A stretch of DNA of 64,000 nucleotides, taken from Acheta domesticus (lineage: Eukaryota > Arthropoda > Insecta > Orthoptera > Gryllidae). Positions 46,104 through 57,660 of this stretch are shown here, piece after piece. The stretch is taken from positions 74,574,698 through 74,638,697 of the forward strand of contig JAHLJT010003656.1 of the NCBI GenBank assembly GCA_031308135.1, given 5' to 3'. The stretch's first letter is position 1, and each line of letters opens with the position of its first letter. A program made the position numbers and the translations under genes. Below the pieces are notes generated by a model. That model was not told the origin of the DNA, ran no database searches, and saw nothing but the letters and a program-made list of their open reading frames with translations.

Positions 46104-46625
46104 TACATCAACTGACGTAACTGCAGTGCCTCTGATCGGGAAGTCAAAAAAGGTCGAGTCCTGACGGAGGCAGGACTTTCGACACTTGCTAGATACGCCG
46201 CATTCAGCCACTGTCTAGAGGAGAATTCTAGTGTTGGCTGCTCAGGTGGATAGCTTTCCGTGTTTTTTCCAATCAATAGTCAATCAGGCGAATGCCGGAG
46301 CAGTACCCTAAAAACGGGACACGGATCGCGCGCAATCTTTCCTTCCTCTTCCTTGTTCTATCCTCATCCTTTTACTCATATGCATTACAAAACCACACTG
46401 GTTGGATGACCAGTCGAGAGCTTAGAACTTGTCCCAGTTAGGGCGGTGCCCTGCTGATGGGAGTACCCTGTTGGAGACAAAAAATCCCATAAGCCAACGG
46501 GTACGTCAGCGCCGGCTCTCACTATCCAGCGGGCAAGAGTCATCGCCGCTTCCCGCGATAAAGAATATGCACTACCCTTACGGGACCAATAATCGTAGTA
46601 GTTGACGCGCTGGGAATCTCTAATC
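46104..46625 (+). repeat. Family-A repeat, near full length
   Basis: One of the best copies for defining the family. The head ends CTGCAGTGCCTCTGATCGGG, then GAGGAGAATTCTAGTGTTGG, CGAATGCCGGAGCAGTACCC, CTTTCCTTCCTCTTCCTTG, GTCAGCGCCGGCTCTCACTA, CCCTTACGGGACCAATAATC and GGGAATCTCTAATCAGTC. A second, 5'-truncated copy follows directly. Confidence 0.85.
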
Positions 46626-46985
46626 AGTCAATGGAAGCAGTGCTCTAAAAATACCAAGGGCAGCGCGCGATTTTTCCTTCTTCTTCTTCTTTATCCTTTA
46701 CTCTCCCCTACACACTCACTCACTTTCTCTCTCCTTCTCTCTCATACACACACACACACACATACACACACACATACACACACACATACACACACACACA
46801 TACACACACACATACACACACACATACACACACACACTTGTAACACATGCTATACATGTTGGAAAACCAGTCGGAAGCTTAGATCTGGCCCCACAGGCAC
46901 TGAAGTGACGTCAGTTGATGCCCTGAGCCACTTCTTCCGGTCCATACCAGTTGTCGCGCCCGGAAACACTAACTAATCCGCTGCT
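46626..46985 (+). repeat. Family-A repeat, truncated, with expanded CA run and inverted head
   Basis: It starts GGAAGCAGTGCTCTAAAAAT and continues through the CTTCTTCTT and CTCAC region. It resumes after the microsatellite with GGAAAACCAGTCGGAAGCTT. The last part (GACGTCAGTTGATGCCCTGAGCCAC, about 46910-46934) is the reverse complement of a family-A head, so an inverted fragment is joined to it. Confidence 0.75.
46743..46838 (+). repeat. (CA)n/(CACATA)n microsatellite
   Basis: About 96 bp of CA repeats with regular TA interruptions, lying exactly where other family-A copies have a short ACTTACATACAC-type run. Confidence 0.95.
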
Positions 46986-47033
46986 TCGCTTCCGCTGCTT
47001 CGCTTCCGCTGCCTTTGCCCTTCCCCACCGTCG

Positions 47034-47550
47034 CAGTGTTGCCAGACGTACCATGATCCTGGTATTTTACCAAGATTTTAATGAAGATACCATGTACCAG
47101 GATGTCTTCATTCTGGTACGCTTAAATACCAGGATTTTAAGTCTACGTAATTTATGGTGAACGAGTCCTATAATATTTTTATTCAATAATTTAACATGAA
47201 TATCAATATTACAAATAACTGTGATATTTGTGAAAAGAGTGCCATAAAAACATTGAGGGACGTAGGATGTTATTTTTCCAGCACCTGCTATAGGAGAAAA
47301 GGATGCGTCGTAGTCTGACATTTATGACTGAAATACTATTTCCTTTCCACCACGTTTCCATTTTGTTTATTGATATAAAATATCTCCATATTGAGTTAAA
47401 TTTAACGAACTTCCTGTGCCTGTTAAAAATAGAATTATCATATGAACAATATCAGAATCACTTGTAATTGGTTTCAGGAACTGTAGTGGAAGTACCAGGA
47501 TTTTTTGAAGGTTGGTACGGGGAAACACATTTAATCGTCTGGCAACGCTG
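47034..47550. mobile_element. hAT-like non-autonomous element (MITE)
   Basis: The left end is CAGTGTTGCCAGACG and the right end, reverse-complemented, is CAGCGTTGCCAGACG: a 15-bp terminal inverted repeat with one mismatch. Flanking octamers CACCGTCG (47026-47033) and CTCCGTGG (47551-47558) match at 6 of 8. Internal TACCAGGATTTT motifs occur near both ends (about 47131 and 47491). No transposase is encoded in the 517 bp. Confidence 0.65.
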
Positions 47551-47770
47551 CTCCGTGGCTGCCGCGCGCGTCATGCCCGTTCCCGCCCGGCCCACGCCAG
47601 CGCCCCTGCCACTCTTCCTTCGTCCCTGCCCGCCCGCGGCGTCGCCCGGGGCGACGGGGCGGTAGAAAGCGCTGACGCAGCGGAGAAACTTCGGGTCCCG
47701 CGAATATTTCGCCGTAACGGGTGGCCACGTCGCCCGTTCTGCGGCGGCTCATCAAAGTTGCGCATCTTTC
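47551..47770. other. Short CpG-rich segment
   Basis: CpG-dense, including CCGCCCGGCCCACGCC-type sequence, directly flanking the MITE. No recognisable product. Confidence 0.4.
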
Positions 47771-50040
47771 CGGATGTATAAACCGCTGTTACCCGCCCAA
47801 ATCACCGACAATCTACAGAAAAGGGTTTCCTTTAAGCGCGCTATCTCACGGAATCAGAAACGAGGAGATCGTTTTAGGAATAAGTGTAGCCGACTCGTAA
47901 TATGCAGCTTCCCTCCACGGTTATACACACGTTATGTGAATCTTTAGAGTTATTTTTCGTATTAAATTATCTCAGGTAGTTTTCTCATTGGTTTAAATGT
48001 ACAAGTCGTACTTATAAGTCAGTTGTAAAATCCTATGAATTATCCGAATTTTCAGAGGAACTTAGATGTCTGAAAGTCTTTTTACAACAGTATGAAAGGG
48101 AAGGATATCTGAAAGTCCTTTTTATAACTGAAGAGTATTAAATTGCCTTAAGCGGCTCTTTAATGAAAAGAGAACATTCGTGTGGTTCAAATTTTTCACA
48201 ACGAGCTCATACAACCATATGTCTTAAAGAGAACTAGCAAATGTCGACATTTTTAGCCGCCTCTAATGAAGTGTAATCTTACATTTAAAGCAGTTCGATA
48301 ACCTCTTGCTGTTTAATAAACCACCAGACTCTTCATTGTTTCAAATTTACTGTATTACACAGCACAACAGCCGTGGCAGAGTAGCGGGTTAGCAAATGTT
48401 ACGTAAGCTTATTAATACAATAATATGATTAATGTCAATATTCACTTTCAATCTCAAGCTCCTGAAGTGCAGGGGCATCACATGTAATAAACGATATCAA
48501 CACATTCCTCGCTATTCTGTATAAAATAAGTTGTCTTGAAGTCAGGTAGAAAATTCGTGTGTTCGGTGTTACCAGTATTGAGATAAAGCCTTGATGTGAG
48601 AAAAATATAAAGATACCTTTCGCAACAGTCTGTGATCTTTTCGATTCAAAATATTAATTTATATTTCCATCATTTTAATCAAAACAGATGAGAATATATA
48701 AACAAACTTTCTCAGAACTAGAAATTTGGTCACTTGAAAACGGTAATTGGAACCTTTGGCTTCCGTATAAGCTGAGATTGCCCAATATGAATGTGCGAAT
48801 GAAGCAGGCGCGCGAGTGGAAAAGCAGTAATCCCGGACTGTTTGCAATCCTTGTAAAATTAACATATTTTCTCAGAAAATGAAGCTATTATCGTGAAATT
48901 TAGTGAGATACTTTCAAATTACTACTTCGCATAATCTGTATCATATACCATGGAACCTTCCAGATATAATACAAAACATGTTGAATTTCCAGCAGTATAT
49001 AGTAAGCATTTAAAAAAATTCATTTCAAAAACAATTTTTAAACATTCGTAAGACGCCCAACGAGATATTGTACACAGTCAATTAACAATGATTAATATGG
49101 AATGTTGGATTTGCTTGTTAATTACTCTTGAAGGACTCCTACTTGATTCCGAACATTTTTTGCGGTCGATACGTGCCTGATCCTCAGGAATGTCTTAAAT
49201 AATACTCACCCGCGTCCGGTGATACTTGCGTTTATAGTATTAAAGAAATTACTTCATTGTCGAAACAAAATATTTTTATTATAGTTTTATAAAAGAGAAA
49301 TAGCGTACATTTCTTTTCAGCCGAGTTCACTGCTTGTTTAAGACTCTCCAGATGCCTCTAATATCGTTTTGATATTAAGTGCTTTCTAGGTTGATTTGAA
49401 GTTCCCATGAAGTACGAATGGTCTTCACGAATAATGCTAACCACCGATACAAACGTTGACCAACTGATCTTCTTTCGACGAAAATGTTATTTTTATATAC
49501 ACGTAACAAAAAGGAAAAATGTACATACAGTGAAGAGTTCACAGTTTAATACAGATAGCGACCCAGGGTGCTTGATTAGCTCAACAATGAATATTACAAG
49601 GTATTGTAAACGTAAGTTATAGACAACACACACTTCCTGGAAATGAATACCGGGAAAGCATGAGCAATGTTAACAAACACAATGAAATATTAACCATTTT
49701 CCTTTGAATATTTATTATTTACATTTAATTAAAAAATCTCTAATTTCAGTATTAATTTTCGTTATAAATACAGCATTCATTTGATATTTAGAAAATTAAC
49801 TGGACAAATGGGCCGATTTTAAAAATAATATTTGCAGTTAAATAGGACGAAATAATGTATTATATTGTGGATGTATTTCATCAATGCAAATGCGAGTGAA
49901 CATATTCTGAATGAAATGAACGCACTGAGTTCTAGGAGACATACAGCCCTTTGTTTCAGACTAAAAATACACTTCTCTAACGGAAGCCAGGTCGCAGCGC
50001 CCGGATTCGTTTCTACATGCAGGAAGATTCGGTGAATTTC
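47771..50040. other. AT-rich spacer
   Basis: No recognisable gene or repeat of known type. Confidence 0.35.
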
Positions 50041-50278
50041 TCGGTAACCAGTAACGAATGTTCGTAGGGGAGGCGATAACGGATGTCGGTAGTGGGCGGC
50101 AGTAGCGGGGCTCGGTAGCAAATGCCGGTAGTGGGTGACGGTAGCGGATGTTGATAGCAGGTGTCGGTAGCACGTTTCCGAAGCGGGCGGTAGTAGGCGG
50201 AGGTCGGTAGTGGCGGTCAGTAGCGGGTGACGGTAGCGCGTTTTCATAGCGGGCGGTGGTAGTGGTTGTCGGTAGCCG
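50041..50278 (+). repeat. GGTAGCGGGTGTC minisatellite, left part
   Basis: Short degenerate units such as CGGTAGCGGATGTTGATAGC and GGTGTCGGTAGCACGTTTCC. The array is cut at about 50278 and resumes at 51548 with the same units. Confidence 0.75.
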
Positions 50279-51547
50279 GGTATGGGCCCTGTGTGGTCTA
50301 CCACTCTACACACGTTCTTGTTCTTCCAGGGGGCGTTAACCCAGGGCAGCACCTAAGATTATCGCTTTTATCCTCATCCCCCGCTGGTGCACAAGTACGC
50401 CGACAAGCTGGCATCCGGATCCCGCAATTTGCACTCACGGCAACTACCCCAAACAATACCTGGGTTGGGCCGCCCTGCCAGCTCAGAGCTCCTAGCTATC
50501 CCAGGCTAGTACCGGAGTCAAAACAATGCGCTACTCAACATGCCAACATGACAAGTCCCTCCTCTTTGCCCGAGAGTATCGGGCCTCTGCCCCGACAAAG
50601 CCACGAGTCCACCAGAGGACAATCCGAACTAACGTTCGGGTGCTTTGGGCCCCCTTCCCGTCTCCTCACAGCCAGCACCTCCTCATAGCCAGAGGCACCT
50701 CCTCCCGCCTCCTCATAGCCAGAGGCTATTGACGTGAGTACCGCCAGAACCTAGGCAAACTGACAGAGGGGTACCTGATTACCGTCGGACTTCTATACCG
50801 GGTGTTCGGGGAGGAAACGTGGAAACTTGGAAAATAAGCTCTTAAGACACTTCTAGGCATATTTTTTCTAATAAACTACGTGGATATTCCGAATGGTTGA
50901 GCCGCAATAGGCACTCAAAAGTTGGTTTGAAAAACTTGATATCTAAAATTGCCTTTTATTTACAAAAGAAATTAATACTTTTGTTCACAAAGAAAAGTTA
51001 AGCGAAAAATAAAAAAGCACCCAATTTACACAATTGGACAGCTTTTTTATTTCTGGCTTAATTTTTCTGTCTGAGCAAATATATTAATTTCTTTGGTAAA
51101 TAATAAACAATTTACATGTTTTTGGAGTGTTTCTATGCTTATGTAATGCGAAATTTTGCCTAGAAATTAATTTTTCAAAAACCAACATTTGAGTGCCTAT
51201 TGCGGCTCAACCATTCGGAATATCCACGTAGTTTATTAGACAAAATATGCCTAGAATTGTCTTAAGAACTTATTTTCCAAGTTTCGACGTTTCCTACCCG
51301 GACATTCCTGTATGTGAGGATTTGGAGCATTCCGAATAACGTCCTTTACCCAATCCTACCCAAAGATCGACGCGCAAGAGGCCCAACTGATGGGTTGCCG
51401 GGCAAGCCCGACAACACGGACCTTAGCGTCTCCAACTCACTGCCTTCACCTTGAAGTAATGGTGTGAGTGTCACCGTGAAACTCAGGGTCCGGGTGATCG
51501 TCAACAACTCTCCCTCAGAAATCGCGACAGCCTACGCAGATCCGTCC
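50279..51547. mobile_element. Inserted unidentified repeat that splits the minisatellite
   Basis: About 750 bp of complex, GC-moderate sequence plus one MITE lies between the two minisatellite halves. It includes AGCACCTCCTCATAGCCAGAGG-type short repeats (about 50660-50725) and text such as CCAGCTCAGAGCTCCTAGC. It looks like a mobile-element fragment by position and complexity, but I cannot assign a family. Confidence 0.45.
50798..51310. mobile_element. Long-hairpin MITE with TA duplication
   Basis: The arms are nearly complementary for their whole length: left GGATATTCCGAATGGTTGAG and GCCGCAATAGGCACTCAAA recur inverted at about 51185-51230. The centre near 51040 is AAAAAAGC...GCTTTTTT. The ends read CCGGGTGTTCGGGGAGG and, inverted, CAGGAATGTCCGGGTAGG. 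TA flanks both sides (50796-50797, 51311-51312). No coding capacity; it is consistent with a Tc1/mariner-derived MITE. Confidence 0.82.
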
Positions 51548-52110
51548 CCAGCGGCGGTCGGTAGCGCGTTTCCATTGCGGGCGGTAGTAGCGAGTGTCAG
51601 TAGCGAGTGTCAGTAGAGGGTGTCAGTAACGGGTGTCGGTAGCGAGTTAACATAGAGGGAGGCAGTAACGCGTTTCCGTAGCGGGTGTCGGCAACAGATG
51701 TCGGTAGCGCGTTTCCGTAGTGGGCGATAGAAACGGATGTCAGTACCGGGATACCACAGCTGGTGGTAGAAGCGGGTGACGATAGCGCGTTTCCGTAGCG
51801 GGTGTCGGTAGCGCGTTGTCCGTAGTGAGCGGTAAAAGCGGGTGCCAGTAGCGGGTTAACGTAGCTCGTGGTAGAAACGGGTGTTAGTAGCGTTTCCGTA
51901 GCGGGTGTCAGTAACGGGTTTCCGTAGCGAGCAGGAGCAGGTGCTTGTAGCGGGTCGTAGCGGTAGCGGGCTTGCGTTAGCGGGCGTAGCGGGCTTCGTT
52001 GGGGAGGATATCGGCAAGCGTACGCCCGTAGCGGATGCCGGTACCGGATTTCCGCAGCGGACGGGTGTCTGAAGTGCGTGTCGGTAGCGGGCGTCGGTCG
52101 TCGGCGTCCG
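51548..52110 (+). repeat. GGTAGCGGGTGTC minisatellite, right part
   Basis: The array continues with GGTAGCGCGTTTCCATTGCG, AGCGGGTGTCGGTAGCG and similar units to about 52110, then enters a CpG island. Confidence 0.8.
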
Positions 52111-52500
52111 CAGGCTGTTACAGGCGGCGCGGGGCAGCGTCGCGCCCCGCTGGGCGGGAACCCCGGCGCCCCGGCCGCAACGGGAGGCGCGGCGTGGCGC
52201 GGCGCGGCGCGGTGCGGTGCAGTGCGGTGCGGCGTGTAGCCGACTCGCCCCAGGTGCGCGCGGGGCGGCGCGCGGTCAGCCGCAGCAGTTGCGGGCGCCG
52301 CCACGCCGCCGGCGGAGCGCGCTCGCGTCGGCAGCCCCTGGCGCGGAGACGGATGCCCTCGCCCTCGCCGTCGGCCACGCCCCCGCCCTGCGGCCGTCCC
52401 TCCCATTCCCTCCACCAACGTCACCCGCGCTTCACCTTCTTCCTGTCGTCGCTTTGCCTCGCCTCGCCTCGCCTCGCCTCGCCGTGCGAGTCGCGTTCAT
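52111..52500. other. CpG island with CCTCG repeat
   Basis: CpG-dense, with GGCGCGGCGCGGTGCGGTGC at 52199-52222 and (CCTCG)n at 52458-52481. It could be regulatory; no gene is recognised. Confidence 0.45.
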
Positions 52501-52520
52501 TTTCTCAATCCGAACGGGCT

Positions 52521-53027
52521 CGGGTGGCTCAGGGCATTAGCTGATGCCACAGTAGTTCCCTTGACCGGGAGGTTCTAAGATTTGGGTCTCGACAGTGGCA
52601 GCGTTTTCGTTACTGTCTAGAGTGGTAGGTCGGTCTCAGCTGCTGTCTGTAGGAGAATTCTCGAGGTCGGCTGCTCTTGATCGACAGTTTTTCCTTGGTT
52701 TCTCCGATCAACACCTGGTGAGTGCCCTAATGAAAGCCACCGAGCGCGATCTTTCTTATCCTAACCTTGCCCCTTACTTTCGCCCGCATGCACTACACTA
52801 CCTCGTACGTCGGAGATCATTCGGAAGCTTAGAGTCTGTTCCCGCTAGGGTAGAGTACCGCTGTTGGGAGATACCTGGTTGGGGAAAAGTCGGCCTGCCG
52901 ACACATGAGCACCGAATGTCAGGATCCTGCGAGGGAATATCACCATCTTCAGGGATGAAACATATACTACACTTACGGGACTAATTACCTTAAACGTTGA
53001 CACGCCCGGAAACACAAATAAGACCGG
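52521..53027 (+). repeat. Family-A repeat, near full length
   Basis: Begins GGTGGCTCAGGGCATTAGCT and continues through GGAGAATTCTCGAGGTCGGC, TTTCTCCGATCAACACCTGG, AGATACCTGGTTGGGGAAAA and CTTACGGGACTAATTACC to GCCCGGAAACACAAATAAG. A frame of 129 codons inside it is not a gene. Confidence 0.85.
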
Positions 53028-53160
53028 AATTTAGAGCTGGGACCGGTGACCCACTGGTGGGAGATAACTGGATTGGAAAATCCCGCAAGCCCACGTGTAA
53101 GTCCGGTCGGATCTCATCACACTGCGGGTAAATAACACCGCTACTTTCCTTCTGTACGTC
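53028..53160 (+). repeat. Family-A repeat, 3' fragment joined to the previous copy
   Basis: CGGAATTTAGAGCTGGGACC, CACTGGTGGGAGATAACTGG and CGGATCTCATCACACTGCGGG repeat the family-A 3' body a second time, as at 46626-46985. Confidence 0.8.
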
Positions 53161-54020
53161 GTGCCCGCCCTTAATTCAACCTCAGTCATCCTCAGTCAGG
53201 CGTCCTCCTCCTCAACCTCATCCTCAACCTTCAGGCATCCTCAACCTTCATCCTCAGTCAGGCGTCCGCTTCTATCCTGGCCCCCACCTCCGCTCTCAAC
53301 ACCGCTTCACACGCAGCTTTACGTCCGCCCTTCTCTCCATTCCGCCGTCGCCTTTACCAACGCCTCGAGCCGGCGTACGGCCACGTGCCCCGAAAAACGA
53401 GGGGCCACCCCCGCCCCCATGCAAAAAGAGCCAGCCATCCGTTCGACCGCCCGCAACCCTGGCGCCCGACCCGCCGGGCGCCGTCACTCTCCCACCTCCG
53501 CCGGCGGCCCCGCCGCCTCCCCCGCCGCTTCCTCCGTCCTCCTCCATCCCCGCCGCCGCCTCCGCTGACGCTGTCCTCGCCACCCTCACCGCCGCTCTCG
53601 CCGCCCTCGCCGTCGGCCCCACCGCCCCGCCATCCCCGCCACCGCCCTCGCCGCTGCCCCCGCGGCCGCTCTCGTTGCCGCCGGTCCCGCCACGTCCACC
53701 ACCGCCACCCCCGCCGCTGACTCCTCCTTTCCGCCGTCTCCGCCGCCCTCGCCGCCGCCTCCCACGTCGCCCTCGCCGCCTCCACCGCCGCCGCCCCCGC
53801 CGCCGCCCTCTGCGCCGGCCCCGCCGCCGCCCCACCGCCGCCCCCGCCGCCGCTCTCGTCGCTGGCCCCGCCGTCTTCCCCGCCAATTTCTGCGTCGCCA
53901 CTCCCGCCGCGCCGCCCCAGCCACCGCCCCCGCTGCCGCCGCCGCCCTCACCGCCGCCGCTTTTTGTGCTCAGGTCCAGCCACCCGCCTGCTCCCCCGGC
54001 GCGCGCGAACCGGCGACGTA
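53161..54020. repeat. CCTCAGTC repeats and (CCGCCG)n CpG island
   Basis: TCCTCAACCTTCAGGCATCC-type units at 53175-53270 are followed by a CCGCCGCC/CCACCG-dense island to 54010. All frames remain open and none encodes a recognisable domain. Confidence 0.65.
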
Positions 54021-57000
54021 AATATCCCGAGGTTTAGCACTTATAAAGGGTTGTTTACACAATCCGCCCTCAGCCTAGATGACTGCGCTGTCCGTCAGGC
54101 GGCTTATGATGTCGCGGCCGCACCAAAGTTAATGCGCTGGATTGTATACGGTTACTGGACTAGAACAGCAGAGTGTGCTGATGAAAGTGGGAGAATATTG
54201 CACGCAACCGGATAAGGATAATCTCTGCCACCTGTGTTAGAAGGACTTATTCGTGCACAAGTTCTGTTAAATGTATCTCCGGCAATCAATTATTATCTGA
54301 TAAATGACTTTAAAAATAATCTATCAAACACGGTAATCGTACTAAAACAAGTAAAGCAAAACGACAGTGGAACCCAAACAAGTTTAATTGACAAACATGA
54401 ATAATAAAGCATAGTGACAGTAGTGACGCTGAATATGTACACTAGAACGTCATATACTGTTTTCTGGGGATTCTGAAAATTGACAGCTATTCTCGACAAT
54501 ACCAATTGAAATTGTACCCATAGCATAATATTTAAATGTTATCTTGCCATCTTTTTCTGTAAAATAGAAAAAGAACTCAACGGTACGCTAATCGACAGGT
54601 ACACAACGCAACGGTAGCAGGAATCGACATATCACCATGGCAAAGGCAACATTTTTTCTTTTGACACGTTGAGGCCATGGTCATTACGAACATTCAAACT
54701 GGCGTTGTGAAAATTGACGTGACCGCAGGAGCAGTGGTTATTTCCTTCTATTCAAACATTTTATTTTTCCTAATGTAAAAAACAAATTTCGCCCCTAAAA
54801 GGCTGCGACTCCCGTATCAGAGAATTTTTCCACCACTGAAGCTTCAGATAAGCTAACTCTGCTGTAGCCATTGGATGCATCAACTCCAAATCCAACTCCA
54901 ACTCAAAAAAAAATCAACTCCAATCATTTCATCTGTAGAAAAAATTGATAAACAATAGCGATAGTCACGCTGCGATATGAAGGCTTACGTCACATTTTTC
55001 GAGTATGTTTATTTATTTATTTATTATTTGTCAAAAAACAGTAAAAACTGTATATGACGTGTGGGGAAAGAGATTTACCTGCGCACATTTTCTTGAGGGC
55101 CAGAATAAAAAAAACAAAAACAAAAAAACGAAAAAATGAATTTAGAAAATAATTATTTCAGAAAAATTAAAATATTTGAAAAATGTTTTCGGTAACACAA
55201 TTGATATGGATCATAATTTTCAATTAAGGACGGCATAACTTCTAAGAAAGTGTTAGCTTGCACTCCAAAGGAAGTCATTTGTGAGTTGTACAATGTGATG
55301 TTTCTTATCAAAGCGATATTTTTTCCGAATTTAACCTCCCGGGTTGTGCTGACCTCATTCCTATTTTACGTCCGTTGTGATATACTGTACAAAACATGCA
55401 TTCCCTACTATATCATCCATATTCACACAGTAAAGGCGCAATCTAGGAACTCTTTCATCACAGAGCACCACAAAAAGTGAAAACGCGCAAGGATAACATA
55501 TTTTCATTTTCCTAAAGAAACAATACCGAAGTAAAATTGGAAACGAAATCGAAACTTTATCCCCAAGTAATGAAAATCCTTCGCGCAAATGTGAATTTCA
55601 CCTCCACGTGACGTCATCTCAATTAAGTAAGTAATTCATATGAGATAAGCGGTTTACCCATTTTCGTACTTTAATAGACCTGACGTGGTGTAATTGTGTT
55701 CATGGTAATACTGCAAGGCATTTTGACATCGTTGGAGAATTTTCGTGTAGTCTTCTTAGTACCACGTATATCGCTTGCTATATAAATAAAATGGCAATTT
55801 TAGACGAACGTGGCACATATGGTGAATAATAATTCAGTAAGTGAAATAGTTCAATGACGGAGATGATATGAATACAACTATTACAATTTATAGTAGAAGA
55901 AAAATGTATTCACTTAGAAACCACACATTTTCAAAATTTCTGAATTTTGTGTATAATTACAACCGTTACAATGCATTTCAACAACGTATTACAACAACGA
56001 TTTACTTATTGACAATGATTGAAGAAGAGATTTATTGACTCTCCATCAATACAGTTGGATATACATATAAAATCAGTCGCTCTTCAAATCTGCAAGGAAA
56101 ATCCAGAGGATTTAATACGCCTAATTTCTAAACTATTATCTAACAGATTTAAGACGAAAGCGTGGGCATGGCTTTCTAATTTTTAATAGTACATTATGAA
56201 ACGATGATGTAATGATGGGTATTAATATACGAGTGTGATATTACGATAGGAGCTAGGAACAAGCGAGTATTCCTTAATATGAAAATCATCAACTGTTGAC
56301 ATTTTAAAATTTGTGTGAATCACATCGTTTCGAAAGACTTCAATAACCCAAAGAGGCTTCAAGAATGATTTAGAAATAAGTAATTTATTGTTTTAACCAT
56401 ACTTTAAATAATATAAATTATCAACATAATTGCTTTGTCATGTTCCGCCTACTCACATAGCATCACGTATTGAAGTTTAAATCTGTAATAAATGACCAAC
56501 GGAAATATTAATATTAATAACAATAATAACAACAACAAGCCGGCCACGTGGTGCAGACTGTTGCGGCAGCCGTCGTCTGCGCGGAGGAGGCAAGCCCGAA
56601 TCCAGAGTAGGCATGGTCATATTTGTGATTGTCCCTTCACTCCTCATTATCATCACATCACCTCATTATGCATAATTCAAGACGCAACAACCTTGTCTCA
56701 TCAACGGATACAGCTGTGAAATGCAGTGGCCTCGTAAGATAACGTGGTCATAAATGACCGATACGCAAATTATAATAATACTTTTCATAAACATTGTATA
56801 CTTTCACTTTAAGAGTATTATCATATTCACTCTCTGAGCAGATCAAAATTTTAATTTTCCAGAGCGTCTACACATTACGTGGACCATAAGCGCTTATACA
56901 CATCAGTGTTCAGAGTCGAGCTACATTTCACCTTTCTCCTTGCATCACGGTCATCACACTGTTCACGTTAGCCGATTGGGTTAACTGCAAAACCTCGTCC
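54021..57000. other. AT-rich sequence without recognisable genes
   Basis: It contains small TTTA repeats near 55008-55025, an AACTCCAACTC run near 54890-54920 and an ATT/AAC-rich run at 56500-56537. No coding homology. Confidence 0.4.
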
Positions 57001-57310
57001 GTCCGCTCCACGGCCCCGTGAACTCGGCCTCAACGAAAGAGCGTCCGCCTCAGGGACAGAGTTCCTCCTCCCCCTTCCCCCTCCCCCTCCTCCCCCCCCC
57101 CGCGCCGGCGTCGTGCCGCCGGCGACGTCCCACGTGCGTAATTAGGCGGAGGCGCGCGGTCGCCAACGCGCCAGCGGAGCGCGGATTAAAAAATTCCCCG
57201 GGTCACTTCGGTTGGCGGGCGACCCAGGCGGAAGGGCTGGCGCGCTAGCTTTGCAACCAGGAGCGAGTGTCTGTGTGCGTGTGTACGTGTGTGTTCGTTG
57301 TTTCCAGGCA
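57001..57310. other. CpG-rich segment
   Basis: CCTCCCCC and GCGGAGGCGCGCGG-type sequence, then a GT-rich run at 57270-57297. The 76-codon frame at 57018 has no recognisable family. Confidence 0.4.
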
Positions 57311-57319
57311 CGGACCGGA

Positions 57320-57660
57320 AGAGGTGGCTCAGGGCATCAACTAATGTCATTGCAGTGCCTCTCACCGGGAGGTCCTACTTTCGAGTAGCGACGGTCGCAG
57401 GATTTTCGATACTGACTACATAGCTACGTCGAGTTCAGTCGATGTCTGGGGGAGCATTCTGGCGGCCGGCTGCTCAAATAGGCAGTTTTCCGTGGTATCT
57501 ACGATCAACACCAGGCAAATACTGGAGCAATACCCTAACAAACTGGCCACGGACCGTGGACGTTCATTCCTTCCTCTTCCTTGTCCTATCCGCTTACTTA
57601 CATACACTAACATTCACTACATTAAAACACATGCTGGGAGTCCGTGCTGGAATTCAGAAG
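57320..57660 (+). repeat. Family-A repeat with clear tRNA-like head
   Basis: The head AGGTGGCTCAGGGCATCAAC contains the A-box-like TGGCTCAGGGC at 57325-57335. The body follows the family order (GGAGCATTCTGGCGGCCGGC, CTACGATCAACACCAGGC, CTAACAAACTGGCCACGGAC) and stops after the ACACATGCTGGGAGTCCGTG region. A G-run at 57688-57697 lies just outside. Confidence 0.8.

Noticed and set aside
52595..52984. 129-codon frame and similar frames at 3781, 13772, 57442 and 59639
   Set aside because: All lie inside family-A repeats, and their frames are not conserved between copies.
53296..53901. 201-codon Gly/Arg-rich minus frame
   Set aside because: Product of a CCGCCG-rich tract; not distinguishable from simple repeat.
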